NCBI GenBank assembly: GCA_018500005.2
Contig: JAHBAP020000041.1
Location: 1-7,543 of the forward strand
DNA from: Mycobacterium sp.
GTDB lineage: Bacteria; Actinomycetota; Actinomycetes; Mycobacteriales; Mycobacteriaceae
Length of the DNA: 7,543 nt
Reading direction: 5' to 3'
Position 1 is the first letter of the stretch; each line of letters begins with the position of its first letter. The position numbers and the translations under genes were made by a program. Shown here piece by piece: positions 1-5,475 of this stretch. Below the pieces are notes generated by a model. It was not told the DNA's origin. It was given only the letters and a program-made list of their open reading frames with translations, and made no database searches.

Positions 1-39
1 GCCCTCGGCCGCAGTGGCATTGACGATCGACACCGTCGG
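1..39 (-). repeat. Calx-beta domain 4, start only
   Basis: Residues 1134-1146 read PTVSIVNATAAEG, the opening strand and AEG turn of another Calx-beta copy, cut by the window edge. It begins 116 residues after copy 3, the same period as copies 1 and 2. So the protein continues at least about 100 residues beyond the window. Confidence 0.7.
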
Positions 40-3000
40 TGCCACCACGGTGGCGGTGTCGTCGTTGGTGATGGTGCCGGTCGCGGTGGCGCCGGTGAGG
101 GTCGCTCCCGACGGGTTGGCCAGCGTGACGGTGAAGGTTTCGTTGGCCTCGACGGTGGTGTCGCCGGTGATTGCGACGTTGACGGTCTGGGAGGTGACAC
201 CGGGGGCGAAGGTCAGGGTTCCGGCTTTAGCGGTGTAGTCCTGTCCGGCGGTTGCTGTCCCGTTGGCGGTGCTGTAGCCGACCGTCACGGTAGAGGTGGC
301 AGCCTTGGACAGCGACACCGCGAACGGCAACGTGGTAGTGCCGGAATTACCTTCGGCGCTTGTGGCGCTCGCGATCGACACCGTCGGCGCCGTCGGCGCC
401 GAGGTACCCGCATTGGCGATCGCGGCCTGCCACTTGGCAGTCGTGTTGGAATCAAGCGCGACGATGTTGTTGATACTCATCTGGCCCAGCTGCACGCCGT
501 TGAGCGTGTAGGTCTGATTGTTGCCGACGATCTCGATTTTGGTGGATCCGGCGGTCTCGCTGATCTCGAAGCTGGTCGGCTGCATCCAGACGAAGTCCAG
601 CTTGTCCTTGGTCGTGTCGAAGTTCAGCACCGTGTTGGTGCCCCAATGCCAGCCGATGGTCGTCGTGGTGCCACCGGTGACCGGAGTCGTCGACCCGCCA
701 CCGCTCGGGTAGGTCAGCGCGTTGACGGTGCCGTAGTCGTTGAAGATCTTTGCGAAACTACCGGCCGGGACGCTCATGCCCGAATGTGTGTAGGTCGAAA
801 CGCCCAGCGTCCCCGGTGTATCGCGGGTGACCGACCACAACGCCAGCATGCCAAGACCCTTGGCGCGGGCGTAGTCCTCAAGCATCTGGGCGTCGGTGAG
901 GTTGAACACCTCGGTGGTGATGTCGTTGACGCCGAGCATCGGTGTGACACCCAACTGGCTGTAAGTGAACGTCTGGCCGTATCCCTTATAGAGATTGGCC
1001 ATTTGGGTGTAGGTAGATTCCGCGGACTGAATCGCATAGGCGCCCATGGTCTTCGCCGACGGACCCGAGGTCGGCGCAGCGGATTCTCCGTAGTCCATCG
1101 CCATCACGTTGACACCGGCGAGATTGACGCCGGCCTTCAACGCGGAGTCGACGACTTTGATGCCATCAGCGGTCAGTCCGGTCGGCAACACCGGCAGGGT
1201 GTACCAGATCTGGACGGTCGGCTTGCTCTGTTGGAGCAGTTTCAACGCCTGGCTGTGCAGTGCGATCGAGGTGGGGTCGGCCACCGCCGCACCCTCGATA
1301 TCGAAGTCGAGGTGGGTGATGCCGTAGGTGTCGATGACACCGGCATAGGCGTTGGCCAACTGGGCCGCCGTCATCCCGTGCGTCGAACCCCATTGCGCCA
1401 GTGAGGTTCCGGCCTGCCCGCCGAGCGAGATCATCACGTCCCCGCCGGCGGACTGCAGGGCCTTGATGGACCGGTTGATGGCCTGGGCCTGATCGTTGGT
1501 TGCCGATGGTTCCAGCGCGCTGAGTCCGGCCCAGGCAAGTTTGCCGTCCGGGGTGGCTTGCATGAATGCCGCGGTGAACAGCGACCCGCCGCCGTTGGTC
1601 TGGCTGATCGCCAGTAGGTCAGGCACCGGCCACCCGCCCATGTCTACGTAGGGCGCGTAGAACGACTTGCCCCACCGGTCGGCAGTCGCCGGCGGCGGGG
1701 TGGTGCTGTCGTCATTGGTGATGGTGCCGGTCGCGGTGGCGGTGGACAGGCTGGCTCCGACGGGGTTGGCCAGTGTGACGGTGAAGGTCTCGCTGGATTC
1801 GACCGCGGTGTCGCCGGTGACGGCGACGTTGACGGTTTGGGAGGTGACGCCGGGGGCGAAGGTCAGGGTGCCGGTGGAGGCGGTGTAGTCCTGTCCGGCG
1901 GTCGCGGTGCCGTTGGCGGTGCTGTACCCGACGGTGACGGTGGTGGTGGCGGCCTTGGACAGGTTGACCGCGAAGGCTGCCGTGGAGGTGCCGGAATTGC
2001 CCTCGGTCACCGTGGAGTTGCCGATCGAGATGCTCGGCGGCGTAACGACCGGGGTGGTGTCATCGTTGGTGATGGTGCCGGTCGCGGGCGCGGTCGCCAG
2101 GGTGGCGTTGGTGGCGTTGACCAAATTCACCGTGAAGGTCTCGGTGGGCTCGACGGTGGTATCGCCGGTGACGGCGACGTTGACTTTCTGGGAGGTGACG
2201 CCCGGCGCGAACGTCAACGTGCCCGAGGCCGCCGTGTAATCCGATCCCGCCGTCGCGGTCCCGTTGGCGGTGGCGTACCCGACCGTGACGGTCTTGGTCG
2301 ACGCCTTGGAGAGCGTCACCGTGAAAGCGGCGTTGGTGGTGCCCGCATTCCCCTCGGCCGCGGTTGTGTTAGCGATCGACACGGCCGGCATCGTGGTCTG
2401 TGCATTCGAGATGAGGCCCTGCCACTTGCTGACTGTGCCGGCGTCTTTGGCGACGATGTTGGTCATCGTGAGCCCGCTGAGCGGCACGTTCTGCAGCGTG
2501 TAGCTGTGGTTGTTGCCCACCACGGCGATCACCGTCGAACCGGACTTCTCGGTGACGTCGAACGCGCCTGGTTGCATCCAGCCGAAGTCGAGTTTGTCGG
2601 TCGCCGCATTGAAGTTCAGGACTGGATAGCTGCCCCACGCCCAGGTGATGGTCGTCGTTGTCCCGGTCGTCGTCGTGGTTGCCGCCGCCGGCACCTGTCC
2701 CGTCGTCACCGGGGCGGCGAGCGTCCGCACGGGGGCGGCCCGCCCGAGACGCCGAGTGACCGCGAGCACCGCCCACGCCATCGGCGACTCGACCGGTGCG
2801 CCCTTACCGTTGCCCGAGAACCGGGCCAGTAGCGCATCGATCGCACCGATCACCGGCGCGACCGCTGCAGTGGCTTTCTGCGTGGGGCCCATCGTGGTCA
2901 CCGGTAGGGAAGCAGCAGGGGCGGGCGCCACCATCGCGGCTACGGTCGCGGCGGGAGCGGCGGCCGCTGCGGCCGGTCGAAACGCGGCCGGTGCGGGCAC

Positions 3001-3438
3001 CGCGATCTGCCGTTCCGGCAGACTATCGACTAACGCCCGCTGGGCCGGTTCGGGCTGGTCAGCGGCTGGATCAAACGCTCGATCGGACTGCGAGGAACCC
3101 GGGTCGTTGGGTGCGGGCGAGTTCGCATCGCGTCCGCCGCGAACAGTCTTCGGCCCAGCTGCTTGTCGGCTACTCGCGGAGGTGCGGCCCATGTCAGCCT
3201 TTCCGCGCGATGTGCGAGTGCCCGAAGCGGATCCGGCCGGTGAGCCGGCTTCCGAGGCGGCCGAATCCTCCGAGCCGGGGGTGTCGGCCGCGGCGGTCAC
3301 CGGTCCGCCCAGCACCACCCCGATTCCCAGCGCTACGGCCAGCGCGCCGACCCGCCCCACAAAACCTGCAGTCTTGCCGTGAGTGTCCATTCCGGTGACC
3401 GATGCGGCGTCGGCGATCTTGTTCCAGTCGAAGCTCAT
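1..3438 (-). CDS. Exported multidomain GH18 (chitinase-like) protein with Calx-beta repeats, 3' end beyond window
   Basis: The frame is open for 1146 codons from the ATG at 3438 to the window edge, with no stop. The start is set by AGGAG six bases upstream of the ATG; the in-frame Met17 has no such site. Residues 1-51 form a signal peptide with a long n-region, a hydrophobic core (about 30-45) and a likely cut near TAAA-DTP. Residues 52-257 are Ala/Pro/Ser-rich linker ending in a Thr-run. Then come Trp-Gly module A (258-345), Calx-beta 1 (351-460), Calx-beta 2 (467-577), GH18 domain (589-905), module B (923-1009), Calx-beta 3 (1018-1127) and the beginning of Calx-beta 4 (1134 on). GH18 enzymes cleave beta-1,4 bonds between N-acetylglucosamine units; the acid/base is E715 in LDFDIEG. 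I saw no cysteine. It is likely secreted or surface-bound and acts on or binds an extracellular glycan. Substrate and enzymatic activity are inferred from family only. It is divergent from pntAa. Confidence 0.88.
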   Translation of the reverse strand, partial: MSFDWNKIADAASVTGMDTHGKTAGFVGRVGALAVALGIGVVLGGPVTAAADTPGSEDSAASEAGSPAGSASGTRTSRGKADMGRTSASSRQAAGPKTVRGGRDANSPAPNDPGSSQSDRAFDPAADQPEPAQRALVDSLPERQIAVPAPAAFRPAAAAAAPAATVAAMVAPAPAASLPVTTMGPTQKATAAVAPVIGAIDALLARFSGNGKGAPVESPMAWAVLAVTRRLGRAAPVRTLAAPVTTGQVPAAATTTTTGTTTTITWAWGSYPVLNFNAATDKLDFGWMQPGAFDVTEKSGSTVIAVVGNNHSYTLQNVPLSGLTMTNIVAKDAGTVSKWQGLISNAQTTMPAVSIANTTAAEGNAGTTNAAFTVTLSKASTKTVTVGYATANGTATAGSDYTAASGTLTFAPGVTSQKVNVAVTGDTTVEPTETFTVNLVNATNATLATAPATGTITNDDTTPVVTPPSISIGNSTVTEGNSGTSTAAFAVNLSKAATTTVTVGYSTANGTATAGQDYTASTGTLTFAPGVTSQTVNVAVTGDTAVESSETFTVTLANPVGASLSTATATGTITNDDSTTPPPATADRWGKSFYAPYVDMGGWPVPDLLAISQTNGGGSLFTAAFMQATPDGKLAWAGLSALEPSATNDQAQAINRSIKALQSAGGDVMISLGGQAGTSLAQWGSTHGMTAAQLANAYAGVIDTYGITHLDFDIEGAAVADPTSIALHSQALKLLQQSKPTVQIWYTLPVLPTGLTADGIKVVDSALKAGVNLAGVNVMAMDYGESAAPTSGPSAKTMGAYAIQSAESTYTQMANLYKGYGQTFTYSQLGVTPMLGVNDITTEVFNLTDAQMLEDYARAKGLGMLALWSVTRDTPGTLGVSTYTHSGMSVPAGSFAKIFNDYGTVNALTYPSGGGSTTPVTGGTTTTIGWHWGTNTVLNFDTTKDKLDFVWMQPTSFEISETAGSTKIEIVGNNQTYTLNGVQLGQMSINNIVALDSNTTAKWQAAIANAGTSAPTAPTVSIASATSAEGNSGTTTLPFAVSLSKAATSTVTVGYSTANGTATAGQDYTAKAGTLTFAPGVTSQTVNVAITGDTTVEANETFTVTLANPSGATLTGATATGTITNDDTATVVAPTVSIVNATAAEG
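58..387 (-). repeat. Calx-beta domain 3
   Basis: Residues 1018-1127, from PTVSIASATSAEG to TITNDD. All Calx-beta landmarks are present (GYSTANGTATAGQDY, GTLTFAPGVTSQ, GDTTVEANETFTV, NDD). Long exact DNA runs are shared with the copy at 1708-2040, including a run of about 20 bases around GQDYTA, indicating recent duplication or conversion. Confidence 0.85.
412..672 (-). repeat. Trp-Gly module B of the GH18 protein
   Basis: Residues 923-1009, immediately after the GH18 domain and a Gly/Thr linker. This is the second copy of the module at 2404-2667: IGWHWG, VLNFD, KLDFVWMQP, EIVGNNQTYTLNGV, INNIVALD, KWQAAI. It sits the same distance before Calx-beta 3 as module A does before Calx-beta 1 (95 against 93 residues, start to start), so the two modules look like parts of a duplicated block. 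Confidence 0.7.
724..1674 (-). other. GH18 catalytic domain of the exported protein
   Basis: Residues 589-905. The domain starts at WGKSFYAPYVDMGGWP (beta 1), has SLGGQAG (the SxGG motif) and the active-site strand THLDFDIEG, with D711, D713 and catalytic E715. MAMDYG (779-784) supplies the Met/Asp/Tyr that line the active site, and LGMLALWSVTRD (near W868) is the late barrel strand. The DxxDxDxE consensus is THLDFDIE here, so the outermost Asp is Thr708. From memory, this variant is typical of the Pyrococcus ChiA-like GH18 branch, so catalysis is not excluded. Length (about 317 residues) fits a compact barrel with no chitinase insertion domain. Confidence 0.85.
1708..2040 (-). repeat. Calx-beta domain 2
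   Basis: Residues 467-577, from PPSISIGNSTVTEG to TITNDD. The same motif order as copy 1 is present, but with GYSTANGTATAGQDY and GASLSTATATG. At both DNA and protein level it is closer to copy 3 (residues 1018-1127) than to its neighbour copy 1; for example, both carry GQDYTA and ETFTVTLANP. It ends about 11 residues before the GH18 domain, joined by a short Pro/Thr linker. Confidence 0.85.
2059..2388 (-). repeat. Calx-beta domain 1
   Basis: Residues 351-460, from PAVSIANTTAAEG to TITNDD. The Calx-beta signature is clear: an N-terminal AEG turn, VTVGYATANGTATAGSDY, GTLTFAPGVTSQ, a GDTTVEPTETFTV strand pair and the terminal NDD. Calx-beta domains are beta-sandwiches that commonly bind Ca2+ through acidic residues near the ends (here the SDY, VEP-E and NDD positions) and act as spacers or adhesion units in secreted proteins. 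Repeat spacing to the next copy is 116 residues. Confidence 0.85.
2404..2667 (-). repeat. Trp-Gly module A of the GH18 protein (about 88 residues)
   Basis: Residues 258-345. The module opens with a Thr-rich run and ITWAWG, continues VLNF-(9)-LDFGWMQP, then a hydrophobic/charged alternation, GNNHSYTLQNV, and ends NIVAKDAG-(4)-KWQGLI. Its partner at 412-672 has the same skeleton (WHWG, VLNF, KLDFVWMQP, GNNQTYTL, NNIVALD, KWQAAI). Conserved aromatic residues on a likely beta fold suggest carbohydrate binding, but I cannot assign it to a named family, so that role is inference. Confidence 0.7.
3283..3438 (-). other. Signal peptide of the GH18 protein
   Basis: Residues 1-52 start MSFDWNKIADAAS, then a basic stretch ending at R29, a hydrophobic core VGALAVALGIGVVLGG (30-45) and a PVTAAAD cleavage region near residue 50. 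The n-region is unusually long (about 29 residues). It has no twin-arginine pair, so Sec export is more likely than Tat. From memory, the GRVGALAVALG type of core recurs in large mycobacterial exported proteins, which supports both the start choice and the genus assignment. There is no lipobox cysteine, so this is not a lipoprotein. Confidence 0.75.
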
Positions 3439-3524
3439 TGTTCTCTCCTGTCCTGCGGACCGCTTCCTTCGCGGCAACGGCAGATTTAAGGGCGGATGTG
3501 AGGACAGCAGGAGAAAACAATGAG
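3434..3524 (-). promoter_or_regulatory. Leader stem-loop that would mask the GH18 gene's RBS and AUG
   Basis: Two 17-base arms, 3434-3450 and 3508-3524, are inverted repeats with one mismatch. Read in the minus-strand transcript, the mismatch is a U-G wobble, so all 17 positions pair (CTCATTGTTTTCTCCTG with CAGGAGAGAACAATGAG). After a 3-base bulge, TCCT (3504-3501) pairs with AGGA (3454-3451), leaving a 46-base loop. The downstream arm contains the AGGAG ribosome site (3449-3445) and the ATG (3438-3436). If transcription starts upstream of 3524, initiation would be blocked unless the stem is opened. The pairing is seen; the regulatory role is inferred, and no start site could be identified. 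Confidence 0.55.
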
Positions 3525-3856
3525 TGGTTTCTCACGTTCGCTGGGTACTTCAGTCCGGCGGAGTCGCGCAACCCGATGGCAGCCGCCGCCGGCCATTGTG
3601 ACTAATTCCAGCGTGACCGCTGGCCCTGTCCAGGCCATGGTCATTCCCCATTCCCCGCTCCCACCGTCGCGCTGGCGGGTGCGCTTCGTTCTCAGTTATT
3701 CGAGTCCTGAATGTGATCCCCGACACTATCCACACCATCGGTTCCGTCACAAATTCGCAGCGGAACGAAATCGGTTGTCGGCGAACGGAAATCTCCCGCA
3801 CCGGAGTCATGGAAGTGGTGCAACCCGGAAGACCGCAAAGTGCTGGCGAATAAAAA

Positions 3857-3876
3857 TTGAGGACTTTCGGCCCTAC
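3857..3876 (+). promoter_or_regulatory. DosR-box-like palindrome upstream of pntAa
   Basis: TTGAGGACTTTCGGCCCTAC matches the mycobacterial dormancy regulator box (TTSGGGACTWWAGTCCCSAA) at 15 of 20 positions by hand alignment. It keeps GGACTTT and GNCCC in correct spacing, and the GGCCC variant of the right half is common among such boxes as I recall. It lies about 160 bases before the pntAa ATG, in a position to act as an upstream activation site. DosR binding would place transhydrogenase expression under hypoxia, NO or CO control. Binding is inferred. Confidence 0.5.
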
Positions 3877-3952
3877 GGGTTCGGGGTGCTCTTTGGGGGT
3901 TCGCCGGGGGGCGTTGATGGGACCCGTCCAGCTCGACCCCGGTGGACACGGC

Positions 3953-3983
3953 TTGGGAATTAGGCATTGCCAGCGGTTAGGGT
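3953..3983 (+). promoter_or_regulatory. Possible promoter of the pnt operon
   Basis: TAGGGT at 3978-3983 fits the mycobacterial -10 pattern TANNNT, with TTGGGA at 3953-3958 as a weak -35 element 19 bases upstream. Transcription would begin near 3990 and leave a leader of about 50 bases before pntAa. Such matches are common by chance, so this is only a candidate. Confidence 0.3.
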
Positions 3984-4039
3984 GTCACGAGCATCGGGGC
4001 AGTTCCGGTGGGTGATCCCAGAAAGCGCATGCACAGGTC

Positions 4040-5131
4040 ATGACAGATACCAAGACGACAATCGGTGTTGTCGCCGAGTCGGGGTCCGGGGAGCGCCGCG
4101 TGGCCCTGGTTCCCAAGGCGGTCTCGGCACTGGTGAACGCCGGCGTGGCCGTGGTGGTCGAGTCCGGTGCCGGGGAGCGGTCGCTGCTGCCTGACGAGCT
4201 CTACTCCGCGGCCGGGGCTACGATCGGCGACGCCTGGGCCTGGGACGTGGTGGTCAAGGTCGCCCCGCCGTCGGCCACCGAGGTGGCCCGACTGCGTTCG
4301 GGCCAGACGCTCATCGGCTTTCTTGCGCCCCGCAACGCCGACAACCAGATCGGCGCCCTGACGAGCGCAGGTGTTCAAGCATTTGCCGTCGAGGCCATCC
4401 CGCGGATTTCCCGCGCCCAGGCGATGGACGCACTGTCCTCTCAGGCCAATGTCGCCGGCTACAAGGCCGTGCTGCTCGCGGCCAGCGAGTCCACCCGGTT
4501 CTTCCCGATGCTGACCACCGCCGCCGGCACGGTGAAACCGGCCAGTGTGCTGGTGCTCGGTGTGGGCGTCGCCGGACTACAGGCGCTGGCGACCGCAAAG
4601 CGCCTCGGTGCCAAGACAACCGGGTACGACGTCCGCCCCGAGGTGGCAGATCAGGTGCGCTCGGTCGGCGCGCAGTGGTTGAACCTCGGGATCGACGCGG
4701 CCGGGGAGGGCGGGTACGCCCGCGAACTCACCGAGGACGAACGAGCCCAACAACAGAAGAAGTTGGAAGAGGCCATCGGCGGTTTCGACGTGGTGATCAC
4801 CACCGCCCTGGTGCCGGGCCGTCCGGCGCCGCGACTGGTGACCGCGGCCGCGGTGCGGGGAATGAAGCCGGGCAGCGTGGTGGTCGACCTGGCCGGTGAG
4901 ACCGGCGGCAACTGCGAACTGACGGAACCCGGCCAAACCGTGGTGAAGCACGGGGTGACCATCGCCTCGCCGCTGAACCTGCCCGCCACGATGCCCGAGC
5001 ACGCCAGCGAGTTGTACGCCAAGAACCTGACGTCGCTGCTGGACCTGATGATCAAAGATGGGGCATTGGCACCCGATTTCGATGACGAGGTCATCTCGTC
5101 CTCCTGTGTGACCCGCGAGGTGCAGAACTGA
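4040..5131 (+). CDS. pntAa: NAD(P) transhydrogenase subunit alpha part 1 (NAD(H)-binding domain I)
   Basis: 363 residues, full length for domain I of three-subunit transhydrogenases. It binds NAD(H) at the cytoplasmic face and hands hydride to NADP(H) on PntB. The AlaDH/PNT N-terminal domain spans about 7-140, and the Rossmann NAD domain about 145-315 with LGVGVAGLQA (G174, G176, G179). D197 in GYDVR follows, the acidic residue that favours NAD over NADP. By comparison with Rhodospirillum rubrum domain I, R122, Q127 and D130 in PRISRAQAMD form the RQD loop that positions nicotinamide. The tail SSSCVTRE matches the family end. The start at 4040 is the first possible one: an in-frame TGA lies at 4013-4015. 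The ribosome site is weak (AGAAAG, 4020-4025, rather distant). The stop overlaps the pntAb ATG by one base. The C-terminal membrane part found in E. coli PntA is the separate gene pntAb here. Confidence 0.96.
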   Translation: MTDTKTTIGVVAESGSGERRVALVPKAVSALVNAGVAVVVESGAGERSLLPDELYSAAGATIGDAWAWDVVVKVAPPSATEVARLRSGQTLIGFLAPRNADNQIGALTSAGVQAFAVEAIPRISRAQAMDALSSQANVAGYKAVLLAASESTRFFPMLTTAAGTVKPASVLVLGVGVAGLQALATAKRLGAKTTGYDVRPEVADQVRSVGAQWLNLGIDAAGEGGYARELTEDERAQQQKKLEEAIGGFDVVITTALVPGRPAPRLVTAAAVRGMKPGSVVVDLAGETGGNCELTEPGQTVVKHGVTIASPLNLPATMPEHASELYAKNLTSLLDLMIKDGALAPDFDDEVISSSCVTREVQN

Positions 5132-5475
5132 TGTACACCCAGTTGTTGGCCAACCTGGCGATCCTGGTGCTCGCCGGGTTCGTCGGATTCGCGGTGATCT
5201 CCAAGGTGCCCAACACCTTGCACACCCCGCTGATGTCGGGCACCAATGCCATCCACGGCATCGTCGTGCTCGGCGCCCTGCTGGTGTTGGGTGGCCTGCC
5301 CGCCGACGCGCACTGGGGCGTTCGGATAATCGCCTTCGTCGCGCTGATCTTCGGCACGCTCAACGTCATCGGTGGCTTCCTGGTGACCGACCGGATGCTC
5401 GGCATGTTCAAGAGCAAGAAGGAAGCGTCCGGTTCAAAAGACGGGTCGGCCAAGGCCAAGGAGGTCGCGAAGTGA
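5131..5475 (+). CDS. pntAb: NAD(P) transhydrogenase subunit alpha part 2 (membrane)
   Basis: 114 residues with three predicted membrane helices (about 4-24, 40-56, 63-86) and a Lys/Ser/Ala-rich cytoplasmic tail. With PntB it forms the proton-conducting membrane domain. The family motif HTPLMSGTNAIHGI (31-44) is intact and carries H42, which by position matches the buried alpha2 histidine described for Thermus transhydrogenase. The ATG overlaps the pntAa stop (TGATG), and GAGG lies 10 bases upstream inside pntAa, so translation is probably coupled. The length is usual for this subunit in split systems. The last about 20 residues are low-complexity and probably variable. Confidence 0.95.
   Translation: MYTQLLANLAILVLAGFVGFAVISKVPNTLHTPLMSGTNAIHGIVVLGALLVLGGLPADAHWGVRIIAFVALIFGTLNVIGGFLVTDRMLGMFKSKKEASGSKDGSAKAKEVAK

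Larger units (their letters stand above)
3439..4039. other. Divergent intergenic region between the GH18 gene and pntAa
   Basis: The region is 601 bases with no convincing gene. Contents from left to right: the leader stem-loop of the GH18 gene (to 3524); about 330 bases in which I see no clear motif; a DosR-like palindrome (3857-3876); a run of four G-tracts (3877-3911); and a possible promoter for pntAa (3953-3983). It is less GC-rich than the flanking genes, as expected for regulatory DNA. Confidence 0.7.

Noticed and set aside
646..1404. Long plus-strand frame opposite the GH18 domain
   Set aside because: Arg/Gly/Asp-rich composition without domains; it is the high-GC antisense shadow of a well supported gene.
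1..2667. Tandem DNA repeats as a mobile element or CRISPR
   Set aside because: The repeats are in-frame protein domains of about 116 residues with no spacers, terminal inverted repeats or transposase.
1837..2832. 331-codon plus-strand frame opposite the Calx-beta repeats
   Set aside because: Gly/Arg low-complexity product mirroring the repeats; antisense shadow.
3526..3547. GGTTT and GGGTA resembling a SigF promoter
   Set aside because: The spacer is only 12 bases, against about 15-17 for SigF promoters, and it points away from the nearby GH18 gene.
3711..3730. TGTGA followed by ACACT as a Crp site
   Set aside because: The right half does not match TCACA; only one half-site is present, which is frequent by chance.
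3919..3930. GGGACCCGTCC as a second DosR site
   Set aside because: The half-sites GGGAC and GTCC are separated by two bases rather than four, so the spacing does not fit the box.
3520..3963. Plus-strand 147-codon frame starting ATGAGTGGTTTC with an AGGAG site upstream
   Set aside because: Its ribosome site and ATG are the mirror arm of the inverted repeat around the GH18 start. The product has no recognisable domain and looks like translated regulatory DNA (many Arg/Pro/His), and it covers the DosR-like box.
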